A DNA stretch of 64,000 bases from Glandiceps talaboti. Lineage: Eukaryota; Hemichordata; Enteropneusta; Spengelidae. The notes below the pieces were generated by a model. The model was not told the origin of the DNA. It made no database searches and worked only from the letters and a program-made list of their open reading frames with translations. Every line of letters begins with the position of its first letter. Positions within the stretch are counted from its first letter, which is position 1. This document shows, piece after piece, positions 17,409-29,480 of this stretch. The stretch is from the NCBI RefSeq assembly GCF_964340395.1, contig NC_135551.1:26480880-26544879 (forward strand), in the 5' to 3' direction. Made by a program: the position numbers and the translations under genes.

Positions 17409-17440
17409 TGGTGGTGGTGGTGGTGGTGGTGGTGGTGGTG
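17409..17440. repeat. (GGT)n trinucleotide repeat
   Basis: About ten GTG/GGT units within a GTGGT-rich neighbourhood. The poly-Val reading is an artefact. Confidence 0.9.
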
Positions 17441-20400
17441 CTGGCGGCTATGAAACACTTGTATGTATTTCTATGTCTACGGGTCTCTCTTGTTTGTGTA
17501 TGTTTTTGCATCTATAGTCTTGTTTGTTACTAGTGGTGATGTGGCGTTGCCAGGCTGCGTTACAGCAGATGGTTCATCATGCTGGCGTAGCGTGGCGAAG
17601 GCATTGGCTATAGTAGCGACGGTGCTATCTGTGGTCGTAGCGTTACTGAAGGTGGCAACAATGTGTGTGTGTCTGTGTGCTTATGTGCGTGCGCGCAAGT
17701 GTGTGTCAATTTTATGTCCATGTGTTTTGGGGAAACGCTGACATAACAGATATATAACAGACCTTATCAAGGATACGTGTCCGTCAACGCACTTTCCCCA
17801 CGTTGATTGTGTGGCATTGGAAGTGAGTTTGTGTAAAATATATGAATTAAGGGATGTAATGACATATAAAGGAATAGGCAGGAAGCATAAAGATGTCTAA
17901 CTGAAGCAATTTGTTTCTGATGTTAAAAGTAAAATCTCCATGAATAAAAAGCTGGATGTCGTGAAATTCGGGGAGGGGTCGTTTTTACAGTTTTTGTGTT
18001 AGGACTAAGGCATGTATGGATATCCTTACAGCACAATCTGTCCTACTGTCTATGTACATGCTGAAGTTGAAGTGACACTTAAAACATGTAGAGCATAGTT
18101 CACTGTGAGACGTTACTACTAATGTGTTTGCTGAACTATCATATCCGATTATTAAGCACGTGTACTGAAAAAGTAATTAATTGACCATCTACATACATCA
18201 ACAGATATGGGTTGCATAATGAGTGATAATGTAGACATCGGTATAGTTACAAGTGATTCAAACAGGTACAACGTCGTAATAAATATTTGAAAGGTCGTGT
18301 TGTGATACGCTTGTGATACTCGTTATTCAGATGCCAGTAAATGTCATTTTCAACAGTCGTACGAATATGTACAGCTATATTCACATGTTTAGCTTAAGAC
18401 ATTTCTATATAGTTCAGAATGACATGCAGTATGAGAAGTACGATTACACATTACACATTAACACCCCCCACCCCCCACACCCCACACACATACCACATAA
18501 ATTAACTATCGTTGCCATGGGCATAAAAGGGGTATCAAATATATTCACACGTGCTATGACACAAAAGTCATGCATTTCACCATATTCAATCGGAAGATAT
18601 AACTTAGCGGACTTTATAAGCTGTTTGTTTACATTCTTAATATTAACGGTGTACAGATATAAAGTGGGTAATTGAAGCTATTCGTGTGTATTTGTTGTAA
18701 CTATGCAAGATTTAGATTCGAAGAATTTAGTTGTGTTACATTTTGGGGGGGGATTTGTTATGTGTATTTGATCTATTTAACATTTTAATCCAGCTCCAGT
18801 CAATTTGAAAAAAAGATAATATAAATATCATACATAGACAAAAAACTATAACAAAACAAAGCAGCTTCAAATTGATGAGGAGAAAAAAAAGGTCAATATA
18901 AAGTATTTCTCGATTGGATACATTGAAGAGAGTTGGGGTACATGCATGAGTAAATACAATCACCATACACATTTTCACTGTGTGCAACTCTCTTGACGAC
19001 CTCATAACCACATTTATGCATACGTTCACCATTACACAAAACTTAGTGGAAAGGGTCGGCACTTAATTAAAATTGGTTGATAAGTTTAATCATAGATCCT
19101 ACACGAAAGGGTCCATGGTTTAACTACCTTCATCCTTAAATGTCAGGGTAAAGAAAGTGCGGTGTTAATGTTTACGCGTAAGTAACCTATTGTGGTCTAT
19201 ACTAAGCAGCGATTCATTAAAACTATGGTGTGACTATTATAAACTTTATTTTCTGGAAGATGACTCTCCTAAATAAAGATATCCATTAGACATACATGAC
19301 TGGATATTATTCTGATTATCTCTACGTAACGTATATCTTCATATTAAACTCTGTTCAACAGACTTCTCCAGTTCGCAACATATGGCGTAATGCTCCACAA
19401 CAGAGAGTAAGGTGTTGTCAATCCTTTATGATTTACGAGTATAAGTTATTCAGGTTATTTTTTTTCTAAATACAGTGATTATTAAATATGATTGATTCTG
19501 AAAAATCTTTCTATATCTGGAAAGAACTTGAAAAACTAATTATCTGATCGGGTCCATAGGTCAAAGGTTAAGATCAGAGTATAAACATGACCAGAAAAGG
19601 TGTATCACGGATTTTGCAAATAGTTATCCTCTTGTTTAGCACTGTAAACTTTTCAATTAAAAATGTATTTGATGCATGCATATCGTTGAAGCTATTATCC
19701 CCCTTCTATCGGTATGAATGATGATAATGCCTGAACATTTAATTGTGGAGGTTCATTACGACACTGTCTGTCTCCCAGCTGGTACAGTGTTCACATGACA
19801 GGGTTGGCCATCAATGTAACCTTTGTTATTTTCCACTGATCGAAAGTAATCTCTCTTAATAGTCGTTGTTTCGTGACATATAGATATCTTTGATGCATGG
19901 ATTAACTTTTAAGCGTTTTGAACAAACTATCAATCACTTAATGCAGAAGACGGCAATAGATGTACTGATAAATCTCAAAACCGACTGTTTGAAGCATAAT
20001 TAGTTATTGACATCTTTCTGAGTACTGCCAATTTAGCTTACAAATAAATTGGTATCACATAATTCTATACCAACATCCTTTAGTTCATGCATGTTTTCCC
20101 ATCTATTAGCTTTTCACAGAAATGTATACTCGTTTCTACACTGCCAAGTGACGGGAATTCATTGATACCGTATCGAGAAACGTCAAAAGCAAAAGGAGTA
20201 AAAGCATATATACAGTAACGAATTACGGGTCACATAAATTAGCCATTTGACTCAAAATAAGAAGAAAGAAAATAATTGTGGACCATGTCCACAAGTCTGT
20301 AATGGGTGCATAAACTTTGTTGTTAGGCTTTACACAGACAAGTCAGAGAGACCTGTGTATCTTTCTATACATCTCTAATCCACATGTTTCAATTATTCAA

Positions 20401-21258
20401 GTTATGCCAATCGTCAATGTTTATGATTATTAAATTGTGAAAATTACTACAAGTACTGTTCCTTTACATGATGAATTCTTAGAAATGAGATGCCTTGTTA
20501 GTTACTCAAGACTCCTTTGTTCACAACTTAATAATTGAAAATTTAAAGATTTCGACATTTTATCAAGTACTATGAAATCTTTTGTATAAAGCAGAGTTGG
20601 AAAATGATTATAACCGATAGCGTTATTATATTGATCATAAATCCACGTTGACAATTTATTCTTAAATAGTTAATAATATTTTAGTAGGGTTATTTCATAC
20701 TGTTGAAGTAGTGAAATACGCTTATTATAGAGAATTTACACTGAAATGTGACAAGCATGTAATTTAACATTGTTGCTGTCAGTGGTATAACCACTACAAT
20801 GCTTAATGTCCAAAGTTTACCTCCAACATACAGGTGTTACAGGAGACGCATATATAATAGTATTATTAACTTGTTGTGCTTTTAAAGTTAAAGCTGCCTT
20901 ACAGAGACATTAAGGCTAAGAACTTTTCTCATTGACATGTTAATTTTCAATACGATTGTTAGGATTTTGAAAGATTAGTCACAATCAAAGTAACAGAAAT
21001 GCTAGGAATTAATGTTCTCGAGAAGATATATAAGATTTATATATCATTGTACGATGCTGGCCTTTGCCAACACAGTGATTGGGTTAAGAGTCATATACTA
21101 ATTTTACAATGTTGAAATTTAAGTGATTTTAGTTTAACATTAGACAACAAAATAAGACTAGACCAGAAATCACTTGTTTAGTGTACATGTTGAAGTCAAA
21201 TGCTTCAGTACTCTTAGCAATTTTCATACAATTTGTAGAACTTCAGACAGGATTAATA
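17441..21258. other. noncoding interval
   Basis: About 3.8 kb without a gene that I can support. Includes a C-rich run at 18464-18484 and several short open frames without family resemblance. Confidence 0.4.
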
Positions 21259-21357
21259 GAATTCCACACCCCAATGGGCTGCGACGGAATATCTCACATG
21301 AGACGCATGAGAGTGTGAGACATTAATTCCCTCTTAGCCCATTGGTGTGTGGGATTC
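21259..21357. repeat. small inverted-repeat element
   Basis: The 22-bp arms at 21259-21280 and 21336-21357 match 20 of 22 when one is reverse-complemented (outer end GAATYCCACA, inner end CCAATGGGCT). A second nested stem, TCTCACA/TGTGAGA, lies inside. This is typical of a foldback or MITE. No target duplication is evident. Confidence 0.65.
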
Positions 21358-21865
21358 TTTTCTCGTGTCTATTTTTTTCTGGTAGGAAAACAAGTTAAAA
21401 CCAGGTTATTACTCTTTGAAATAACAACACCAAGGACGTCTTTACTTTGTGTGTTTTCTGTCACTCCGCACAAAACATAGTTCCTTTAAATCACAGTCAT
21501 AACAGCTAAACCAGACACCATAATGGAGATCAACACTCTTTATTCTCAAAACCTTACATCTGTATTACATATATTGATAAAATTAAATATATTAAATTAT
21601 TCGAAAATTGGGTTTTTAATTATGTTTTTTATCAAATTGAGATGGTTTGAACATGTTTTCGTCAGCGTTCGACCCTTAACATGTTGATTTCATGTTTTAA
21701 GATAAACATAGCATATAAGTGTAAACAATATTCAATTTACAAATGCTGAGTAGTTCATTGACCTATATACTACTCATACTACTAGACAAGCTCTCAGTTC
21801 ATTTGTTGCAATATACGGAGTATGACCAAAAATCCGATTGATACCGGATTCAGACGAAGTCAAAA

Positions 21866-22048
21866 TTATAATATAGCCAATGAATGAATGTTTACAATGA
21901 ATGTAGTACGGGTGGCTCGATCATAGCGAAGTCTGTTGCGAGCTGGATTGACGACAAGTTTTTTTTCACCCGAGACGTTGTCTCTAAGGGTGCGCAATCG
22001 CTGTACAAAAAGAAGCCATTGGCAAGATTTCTTGGGTAGGCAAGCCAT
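21866..22048 (-). other. unidentified 60-codon open frame
   Basis: This frame begins with ATG in a strong context (A at -3, G at +4) and encodes an Arg/Leu-rich 60-residue product with no family that I recognise. Base composition is more GC-rich than its surroundings, and it lies just after the coding-like stretch at 22096-22332 on the same strand in another frame. It could be a first exon, part of a decayed transposon, or chance. Confidence 0.2.
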
Positions 22049-22095
22049 GTTGACATCCTAAGGCTGCTCTACAGGTATACGTACATCCAGCAGCC

Positions 22096-22332
22096 TCAAA
22101 CACAGTCAGAGATCATCCTACACACAATGTCTCTATAACTACAGCCGTCATATACAGCCTTATTCTGTCTAATATGAGCATAAATGCCAAATATCATCTT
22201 GGGTCCAGTCCCACACGTTGTTTCATCTAGTATCTTCTATGTAGCCTCCCTGATAAGTTGAGAGGTCATTCTCTCCATCCAGCCCGCAAACTTTGTTTTA
22301 TCAATTTCAGTAATTTGGCCACACCTTCTTAT
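22096..22332 (-). pseudogene. coding-like stretch with an internal stop, unidentified
   Basis: Reading the minus strand from 22332 down to a TGA at 22096-22098 gives about 78 codons interrupted by one TAG (22237-22239). Residue composition looks protein-like rather than AT-driven, with segments such as FAGWMERMTSQLIREAT before the stop and GPKMIFGIYAHIRQNK after it. A good 3' splice-site sequence (ATCAGCTGCAG) lies immediately before 22332. It may be a decayed exon or a transposon-encoded gene. I do not recognise the family. Confidence 0.25.
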
Positions 22333-22935
22333 CTGCAGCTGATAACTATGAGGAAAGTTCAGCGTAAGATTAATATGTCACCTGTTGACATTTGTACAGA
22401 AGTCACATTCCACACACGGCCAAACTAGGTCACATCACAACAACACAACACAACTAATTGGCACCATGTGACTCATTCAATCAATCAGCTTCTGCTCATG
22501 GTATCCGAGGAAACTAATGTGATTGAAATACTGAGTCGGTAGGCTGAGCGTTAACGCCAAACCTATTTGGGAGACTACCATCAACGAAGCCATCCATCCA
22601 TTTCATAAACATAGTGGTCTACTGTACAATACGTGCTTTAATCGGCCATTTCGCCCCTAAAAGACAAAATACGAAACTTATAAATGATTAAATGATGATT
22701 TGTATTAATCCAATTAAGCAAATTAATAACCCACATAAAGCATGTACGAGTAGAGTACCACAGCAAAACCTCGGTTCTGACAACACGTCGTTATTCGGAC
22801 ACTGTTTCCCCTCTGACGCTATTAGTCGACGACGGGGCGTTGTTGAAGTGGACCACTGTCATCTACATGTTGCCTGTGTTGAATGGCTGCTGGCTGCTTT
22901 GTACTTCACCAAATTCCCACAGGTGTTACAGGTAT
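22333..22935. other. noncoding interval
   Basis: Holds an 82-codon plus-strand open frame (22692-22940) with no recognisable family, and a CAACACAAC-rich patch near 22434-22455. Nothing firm. Confidence 0.4.
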
Positions 22936-23101
22936 GGTGACGCCTAGTCTCGCTGCCAGACTCGTGACTATCGTCCCTAATCTTTGTATGTATGCCAAGC
23001 GGCTTCGACAAGTCCCTCTTTTCTCGCGGCTAAGCTGCTCGGCATACATACAAAGATTAGGGACGATAGTCACGAGTCTGGCAGTGAGACTAGGTGACGC
23101 C
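22936..23101. mobile_element. foldback MITE with 9-bp target-site duplication
   Basis: The 53-bp arms 22944-22996 and 23041-23093 are reverse complements at 52 of 53 positions, and imperfect pairing continues inward over GCC(A/G)AGC(G/A)GCTT. The direct repeat GGTGACGCC flanks the structure at 22936-22944 and 23093-23101, so the element proper is 22945-23092 (148 bp), with ends reading TAGTCTC. A 9-bp duplication is typical of Mutator-like (MULE) transposition. There is no coding capacity, so it is nonautonomous. The near identity of the arms suggests recent insertion or gene conversion. Confidence 0.85.
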
Positions 23102-25174
23102 CTGATGTCAGCATGATCTCCTTCAAACTTTTTTGACCGACGTCTCATTTGAGTAATTCAACCAAGCATTCAATGATGATGTGCAACTCGCCTTCAATTC
23201 GCTAATGTCGTTAACATAACTTCAATAAAGCAAGCACTGCAAACGTAATAGTTTAATGTCACTAAAATCATATTGATAGTCTATAAAGATAGTTTATCCC
23301 ATTTAAACTCGAATTACGAATGTTGTGTTTTTCATTCATCTTCCATGTTTTAAACGTCTGATACTGCCATTGCAACGCTCTCTCAAGGACAATCATGTCG
23401 ATATCAACCACATTCAGTTGTGTGACGTAGACCATAAAAAGTGTCTGTGACCTGCCACCGTTGCTCAAAACGGTGTTTTCTTTAATTAATGTTCTGGGAT
23501 TTGGTTTGTTTATATTTACCGTTTATTGCTTTGAATGATAAATGGTTAGATACGTTAGGTTCAAGTCGTAGTCAAATCTACATCGGCAACTTGTAACCAT
23601 AGTTTTGTTGAGCCCACTCGGCTGAATGTGTCTCCTATCGATCTTATTTTTTTTGTTGATAATCAATCTCCAACATATTGCTTTCCATGGAGACGAACGT
23701 CATTAAAATATAAATGGAAATCCTGAAGACGATTAAATAAAACATCCATGGAGGTTCTTATTCTCAACCTTTTAAAACATAAATTCGAATCAAATTCAAA
23801 CAATGTGCAAAATGTCAGATAGTTTACCAAATTAGTGATGAGTTATATGCACCATGGTACTAATATGATTATACATCTATCTAGCCTGACAGGTGTGTGC
23901 AGATAAAGTTATACTAATTTCAATAATCGATAACATATCTTTTTTTCTTTTTAAATGCAAGCATTCACAAAGTTATATCTTTCTTTTCACAACATATATC
24001 AATGAATGATATATTGTGGATCTCTACGTGTATAGATTTAGAATAGCTATGTATCATTCTTTGTATTACAGTGCAAAGGGCGTTTGTAGAATTATAGCTC
24101 ACAGAGTAATTCAGATTTCAGTGCACTGAATCTGCTGTCAGTCATATTCTTTGGACTTAAATGGTCCTCAAGGTGTAGCTTTCTTTTATTTAATCCCTTC
24201 ATATTTGTTCATTGTATATGTTGAATATGTCTTTCTTTCTATTAAGCTCTCATCAGGTGTAGTGTTTGATCCTTATGGGACCATGCGAGCGATCGGCAGC
24301 TGACTATTTTCTGATCATATTTAAAAACAGAAAAAAAAACAGTCAGATTATCGAAGTAATAACATGGTTTTAAGCATGACTGTTTATCGCCTGAAGTTAT
24401 TTCTTATATTTTGAGTACAACCAGAGTCGGATTAAAAAGATTACACAAGTTAAGAAGAGCGCCGTTATGTCGCTGGATTTTCAGCCGGTTGTCAAATGGT
24501 TGTAGCATATGGTACTTGTGCTGAATCAAAAGGAGACAGGACAAAAGCGTGTCTGCCCGTTATCAGTATACATGCCTGAAAAAAGCTACCCGGCTGCACT
24601 AATCGCGTAAGATTTGAGTTGTCTAGGGTACGACATAATTGCTCTACAGTTGGGTCATTCAAAGGTTGGATAGTTTAAGCAATTTTTAATATTCACTAAT
24701 GTTGATATTAAAATATACATAATAAACGTTCCCATAAGAAAATTGATAGTAATTGGAAGAGGTTTCACCGGAATGTTAATCTTTAGTTCTTATTTTTGGT
24801 GTAGTAGATAAAATGATCGGACAAATTAAATCATGTTTGCAGACGTATTTAAAGATTTATTTTTTATACAAAGATTGATTTATCATTAAAGTCTACTACA
24901 GAAAATTAATATGGCAATTTTATTTCGAGCACGGATTCTATACACGTTATATTAGTATGTGTCGTGTTTTAAGATTTCAAGCTGTAACTAGGTCTCACAG
25001 ATAAGTCTCACAGTAAATCTGCCATTGTTAATCTATTGCATAGATATGAAGATGCACCTCAAGGACGTCTGTGATGTAAATGATTATTTGTTCAACAATA
25101 CACTACTAACTTAATGTTGTGAACGAAATAGTGTCATGCTCTTCGCTTAAGTTTTCTGTGTCTATATGAACAAT
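23102..25174. other. noncoding interval
   Basis: AT-rich, and no gene, RNA or repeat that I can support. Confidence 0.45.
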
Positions 25175-25354
25175 TGTATGTATGTATGTATGTATGTATG
25201 TATGTATGTATGTATGTATGTATGTATGTATGTGTGTGTATGTATGTATGTATGTATGTATGTATGTATGTATGTATGCATGCATGCATGCATGTATGCC
25301 TGCCAGCCTCCTACCTACCTGCATGAATGCATGCATACATAATGTGTGTGTGTG

Positions 25355-25386
<32 letters not shown>

Positions 25387-25537
25387 TGCATGCATGCATG
25401 CATGCATGTATGTATGTATGTATGTATGTAAGTATGTATGCATGCATCCATGCATTCATGCAGGTAGGTAGGAGGCTGGCAGGCATACATGCATGCATGC
25501 ATGCATACATACATACATACATACATACATACATACA

Positions 25538-25567
<30 letters not shown>
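25175..25567. repeat. microsatellite foldback (inverted compound array)
   Basis: The left arm (25175-25340) is (TATG)n, (GCAT)n, then a unique block running from TGCCTGCCAGCCTCC to CTGCATGAATGCATG. The right arm (25433-25567) is its reverse complement: the unique block matches essentially perfectly over about 50 bp, followed by (GCAT)n and (ACAT)n. The loop of about 92 nt is itself (TG)n, (CGTG)n, (CATG)n and (TATG)n. The long open frames on both strands are artefacts. Confidence 0.92.
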
Positions 25568-25568
<1 letters not shown>

Positions 25569-26425
25569 CAACTGTGTCTCTGTGTATACCAGAAGGTTCA
25601 CTTTGCTTACAAGTATCTCTGCATTGAGGTATCGTATCGTTTTATGACACCTTTACAATTTAATGATACACAGACAATTTTGTTTGTTTATGCCAGAGAA
25701 GACTATACATTCAAAACAATATGTTTGAACAGATGTAGTCTCCATGGTACATTCAACATGTCTTTGAAATGATTTCGGCACTATTACTCTAGCGCTAAAA
25801 ATATGAGATACATTCTTAATAATTCATAACATTCTAATACATTACTTAGAGCTAACATCAACTTCTGCTGCTGCTAAACCAAGTCTAGAAAGGAAATTAA
25901 TTTACTAAAGGACATTACTGGGAAGTAGTTCATCATTTCGCATATGAACTTTCACATGACCTGATAGTTGCTTAGTTGTACTGCTGGTTATTAATGCATT
26001 TATGAAATTAATAACTGATATATCATCATCACAATGAATAAGGGAAATTATAGCTATTAGCTGAATTCAGTTAATTAGTTACAAATTAAGGGCATCGTTC
26101 GGCTCGATGTAAAGGACATGATAATCGGTATATCATCAATTAAAAGAGGTAGATATGATAATGAAATGGAGCTTGGAGAATGTGCCAGGTTTACTCTGCT
26201 AGTTCAGCTAGAGCAAATCGAACAGTATTACAGCAATGTTTATAAAACTAAATTGGGAAAATTATTATAAAACGGGCGAAAATTTCTAGAATAACTGTTG
26301 CATGCAAAGCATTCATTGAAAAAAAATGACCTATACTACCTCTAGAGACCTGTAACACATATCAATTCAAATACACAACCATCAGAGCTCTGACCACCAA
26401 AACAACGTTTTACTCCGGAGAAGAC
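25568..26425. other. noncoding interval
   Basis: No gene seen. Confidence 0.45.
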
Positions 26426-26492
26426 TTGGTTGGCTGGTTGGCTGGCTGGCTTGTTGGTTGGTTGGTTATTTGGTTGGTTGACTGATTGATTA
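26426..26492. repeat. (GGTT)n/(GGCT)n low-complexity tract
   Basis: Degenerate TTGG/CTGG tetranucleotide tract ending in TGATTGATT. Confidence 0.85.
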
Positions 26493-26663
26493 TTAAAGGG
26501 GTACGGCACTCCAAAAAATATAAACTTTGGGTTCTGGATAGTCATTATGATTTCACAACATATAGTTTTCACTGCGGTACCAAAAAACAACATATTAAAA
26601 CTTTGTTTACCTCCATTGTTCTTTCAGTGAAATAAAGCCTCATGATCATGTCTTACCATACAT

Positions 26664-26730
26664 ATATGTGCGTGTGTGCGTGCGTGTGTGTCTGTCTGTC
26701 TATCTGTGTCTGTCTGCCTGTGTGTGTGTT
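26664..26730. repeat. (TG)n/(GTCT)n low-complexity tract
   Basis: Alternating GTGTGCG and GTCTGTCT units of about 65 bp. Confidence 0.85.
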
Positions 26731-29320
26731 CTATGTCATTACACAAAGAAACAATATTATGTGGTGACCTACTGATATCTTGCCTTTCAATTGGTATCCT
26801 TTTTTAAAAGAATATTGATTCGAAACGTCAGGATTAAATTTATTTATCAGGACTGTTCGACTCATTACTTTTGCATTCATTATGAATGTCTACTTTTATG
26901 TGTAAGTGAAAAAGGACACGAAAGATTCATTTACTGAATTATGAACGGCTGAAAACATACACAATTTGTTTTAGAACGACTTTTACTATGGCCTCTGTCC
27001 ATGCATCCCTCCAACCGTCCGTCCATCCGTAATTATAATATGTGCATGCAATATCCTATTTCTTTATGCAGTCTGGTTAAAGCTAACATTAACATAATTG
27101 CCTATACAAATTTGACCAAAAGGCGGTCATATTTGTAATTAATAATCAACATTTACTGTATACCTCAAATTATATAATACATGGAAACTCATTCAAGTGT
27201 CTACCCCCATATCATCAGGTGTAAACTTTCTTTTGATACTTTGAATTTGGCATTCAGGACCACTTATCAAAATTCAGTCATTTCCTGCATAGCACACATT
27301 TTTAGTATATATTTGTTTCCATCAATTTCTTTTCAATAATGATTTCTTTTCAATTAGGTGACGGAGTGTGTTATCTATGAAGACTTGGTTTCATTGAAAA
27401 AAGAATGAATATCCTTGTGAAAAACAGCTGCCTGATGTGTTAGGTCGTAAACATTGCAAACAACTTATCTGATTCACTCATAGTTGATTTAAAGGTCACA
27501 TGTCACACTGTATTTATGTACCAAAGCTTTGATGTGAAAGATGAATCGACATCAAATAAATTATAGTCAGATAGTCCCTAAAAGCAAATTTAAAAGCCTG
27601 TGTCTCTTTAAGAGCATAACATAGAAATGGCTTTTTATATGCACGATTTTAACAGCGTGATTAATAGATGAAACAGGAAAAATTATGCTAAATAAACACA
27701 TAAAAACACATTCCAGATTTACACATCCACAATAAACTATAATGAGCGGGATATTGAATACTATTTCTAGTTTTTTTAATGTCCTCGAGACACTGGCATG
27801 AAATATTCATTTCACAGTGAATACGTATCATCATCACAAGTTATCACAATAGATCAGGTTACTTATATTTATATTTATATATATCTGTGTATCTGGGTAT
27901 ATTTTAAAAATGGAATGTATTATTTGTTACACGTTTACAACCACGTCATTGGTGTATTCATAACAAACAATCGTATTGAAGTTCTGTGAGAAAACATCCC
28001 ATTACGTGTCAGTTATATGAATATGTTATTAACGCTCAGTTTATTTCTCAACGTTCACTGATTTAGCAAATGGGTATACACATTTAACTTGTATCGTAGT
28101 AAATCTCTGTTTACAATCTTTTGTAAATGTCGTCCGAATCCTGCCTCAAGATAAAAGTCTAGACAGTCGAAGTCCTTGCTCACGTAGACAAATTAAAGAG
28201 TAAACCCTTTTAGTGGAAAAAATATCCTTAGCAGCTTGTTTTCTACGTGGGTATACATTAATCCAAACCCTTTCTCCGTCCTACTTACAAACACATTAGC
28301 ATCTTACCTTTGCCATGGTGCAGAAGCTGAGAAAACGTGATATATGTAGGAGGCTAAAACAGGGATATTATTTCGGAATTTTTCAGCTATACAGTATCTC
28401 AATCTCAACTCTTGATATCATGTTAAACAACTTCTTTGAAACCATTTTTTTGTTATATGAAACTATAAGCTTTATATCTAAGCGTTGAATTTACTAAACA
28501 GTACCTTTTGTTCCAAATATGTACATAAAAGAACATATTTTCATATACGCCGTTAAGCACTTGAACAAAACTAGTTCGCATGTCCGAGTATATATTTTGA
28601 ACAAAATATCCTGGTATGTCCCATTGTCCCATTGTAATTTTACGCTGAATTCCAAAAATTGCGGGGCGAAATACACAATGGAAGACATGACGTCATAAAA
28701 ATATACCTTTACGACGAGAGCGGTATCGTGTTTCATATGTATTCTACTCCAGTAAGTAAAGTGCACTGTTTTCAATATGGATTTCCATAAAATCAAATGA
28801 ACAACAATATCATTACTCATAAATTCGACAAATATTGGACGTTTGCATATTCCTAGTCGTCAGCTACTAAGCTCTTTTCCTGCATATGTCAACGATGCAA
28901 TATTTACATATCAGTCAAATGACGTAGTGCATGTTATGGCTTATAGAGTAATGTTTTATCCTCGTTCTCACGAGGCCGAGAAACACATTGGAAAAAGTCT
29001 TCCTGAAGCTACATGTATACTCCCTTGAAATACTTGACATACGTGTGACATACTGAGGAAATTGATTTTTTTTGTATGTGAAAATTAGAAGATAAATTCA
29101 GGGTCAAATATAAAGATACTTACAGAAAGGTCATATCTAATAATATACGGACAGATGATTGAAGTACCCGTGTAGCTACAGAAAGAAGTGATGTAATCAA
29201 GAACATGGTACGTAGGTGTGTGTCCTTTGTTCTGTATCACCTTTTGACGAAATCTGATAAAAAAAATGATTTCACTTAAATATGCACGGAATGTTCTGTC
29301 AGTGTTATGGGAAATGGTTA
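26731..29320. other. noncoding interval
   Basis: No supported gene. The longest minus-strand open frame (28494-28820, 108 codons) has no recognisable domain. A perfect CRE octamer (TGACGTCA) is at 28688-28695 with no gene attached. Confidence 0.4.
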
Positions 29321-29480
29321 TGTTCGCATACATGCGAACATGCGTGTGTGTGCGTGCGTGCGTGCGTGCGTGCAGGTAGGTAGGTTGGTATGTGTGAAAG
29401 TAAACAAGTAGTTAGGTAGATATGTAGGTAGGTAGGTAGGTAGGTAGACAGGTAGATAGGTAAGAAGATAGGGAATTGTG
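29321..29480. repeat. short palindrome plus (CGTG)n/(GGTA)n tracts
   Basis: The 20-bp hairpin at 29321-29340 has 9-bp perfect arms TGTTCGCAT/ATGCGAACA around AC. It runs into (TGCG)n at 29341-29374 and interrupted (GGTA)n to about 29465. Confidence 0.85.

Noticed and set aside
26819-26833. Second hammerhead-like GAAACGTC near 26.82 kb
   Set aside because: The upstream CTGATAT lacks the GA step and no stem II can be drawn.
28688-28695. Perfect CRE octamer TGACGTCA
   Set aside because: An isolated 8-bp motif with no gene or promoter signals around it is expected by chance at this scale.
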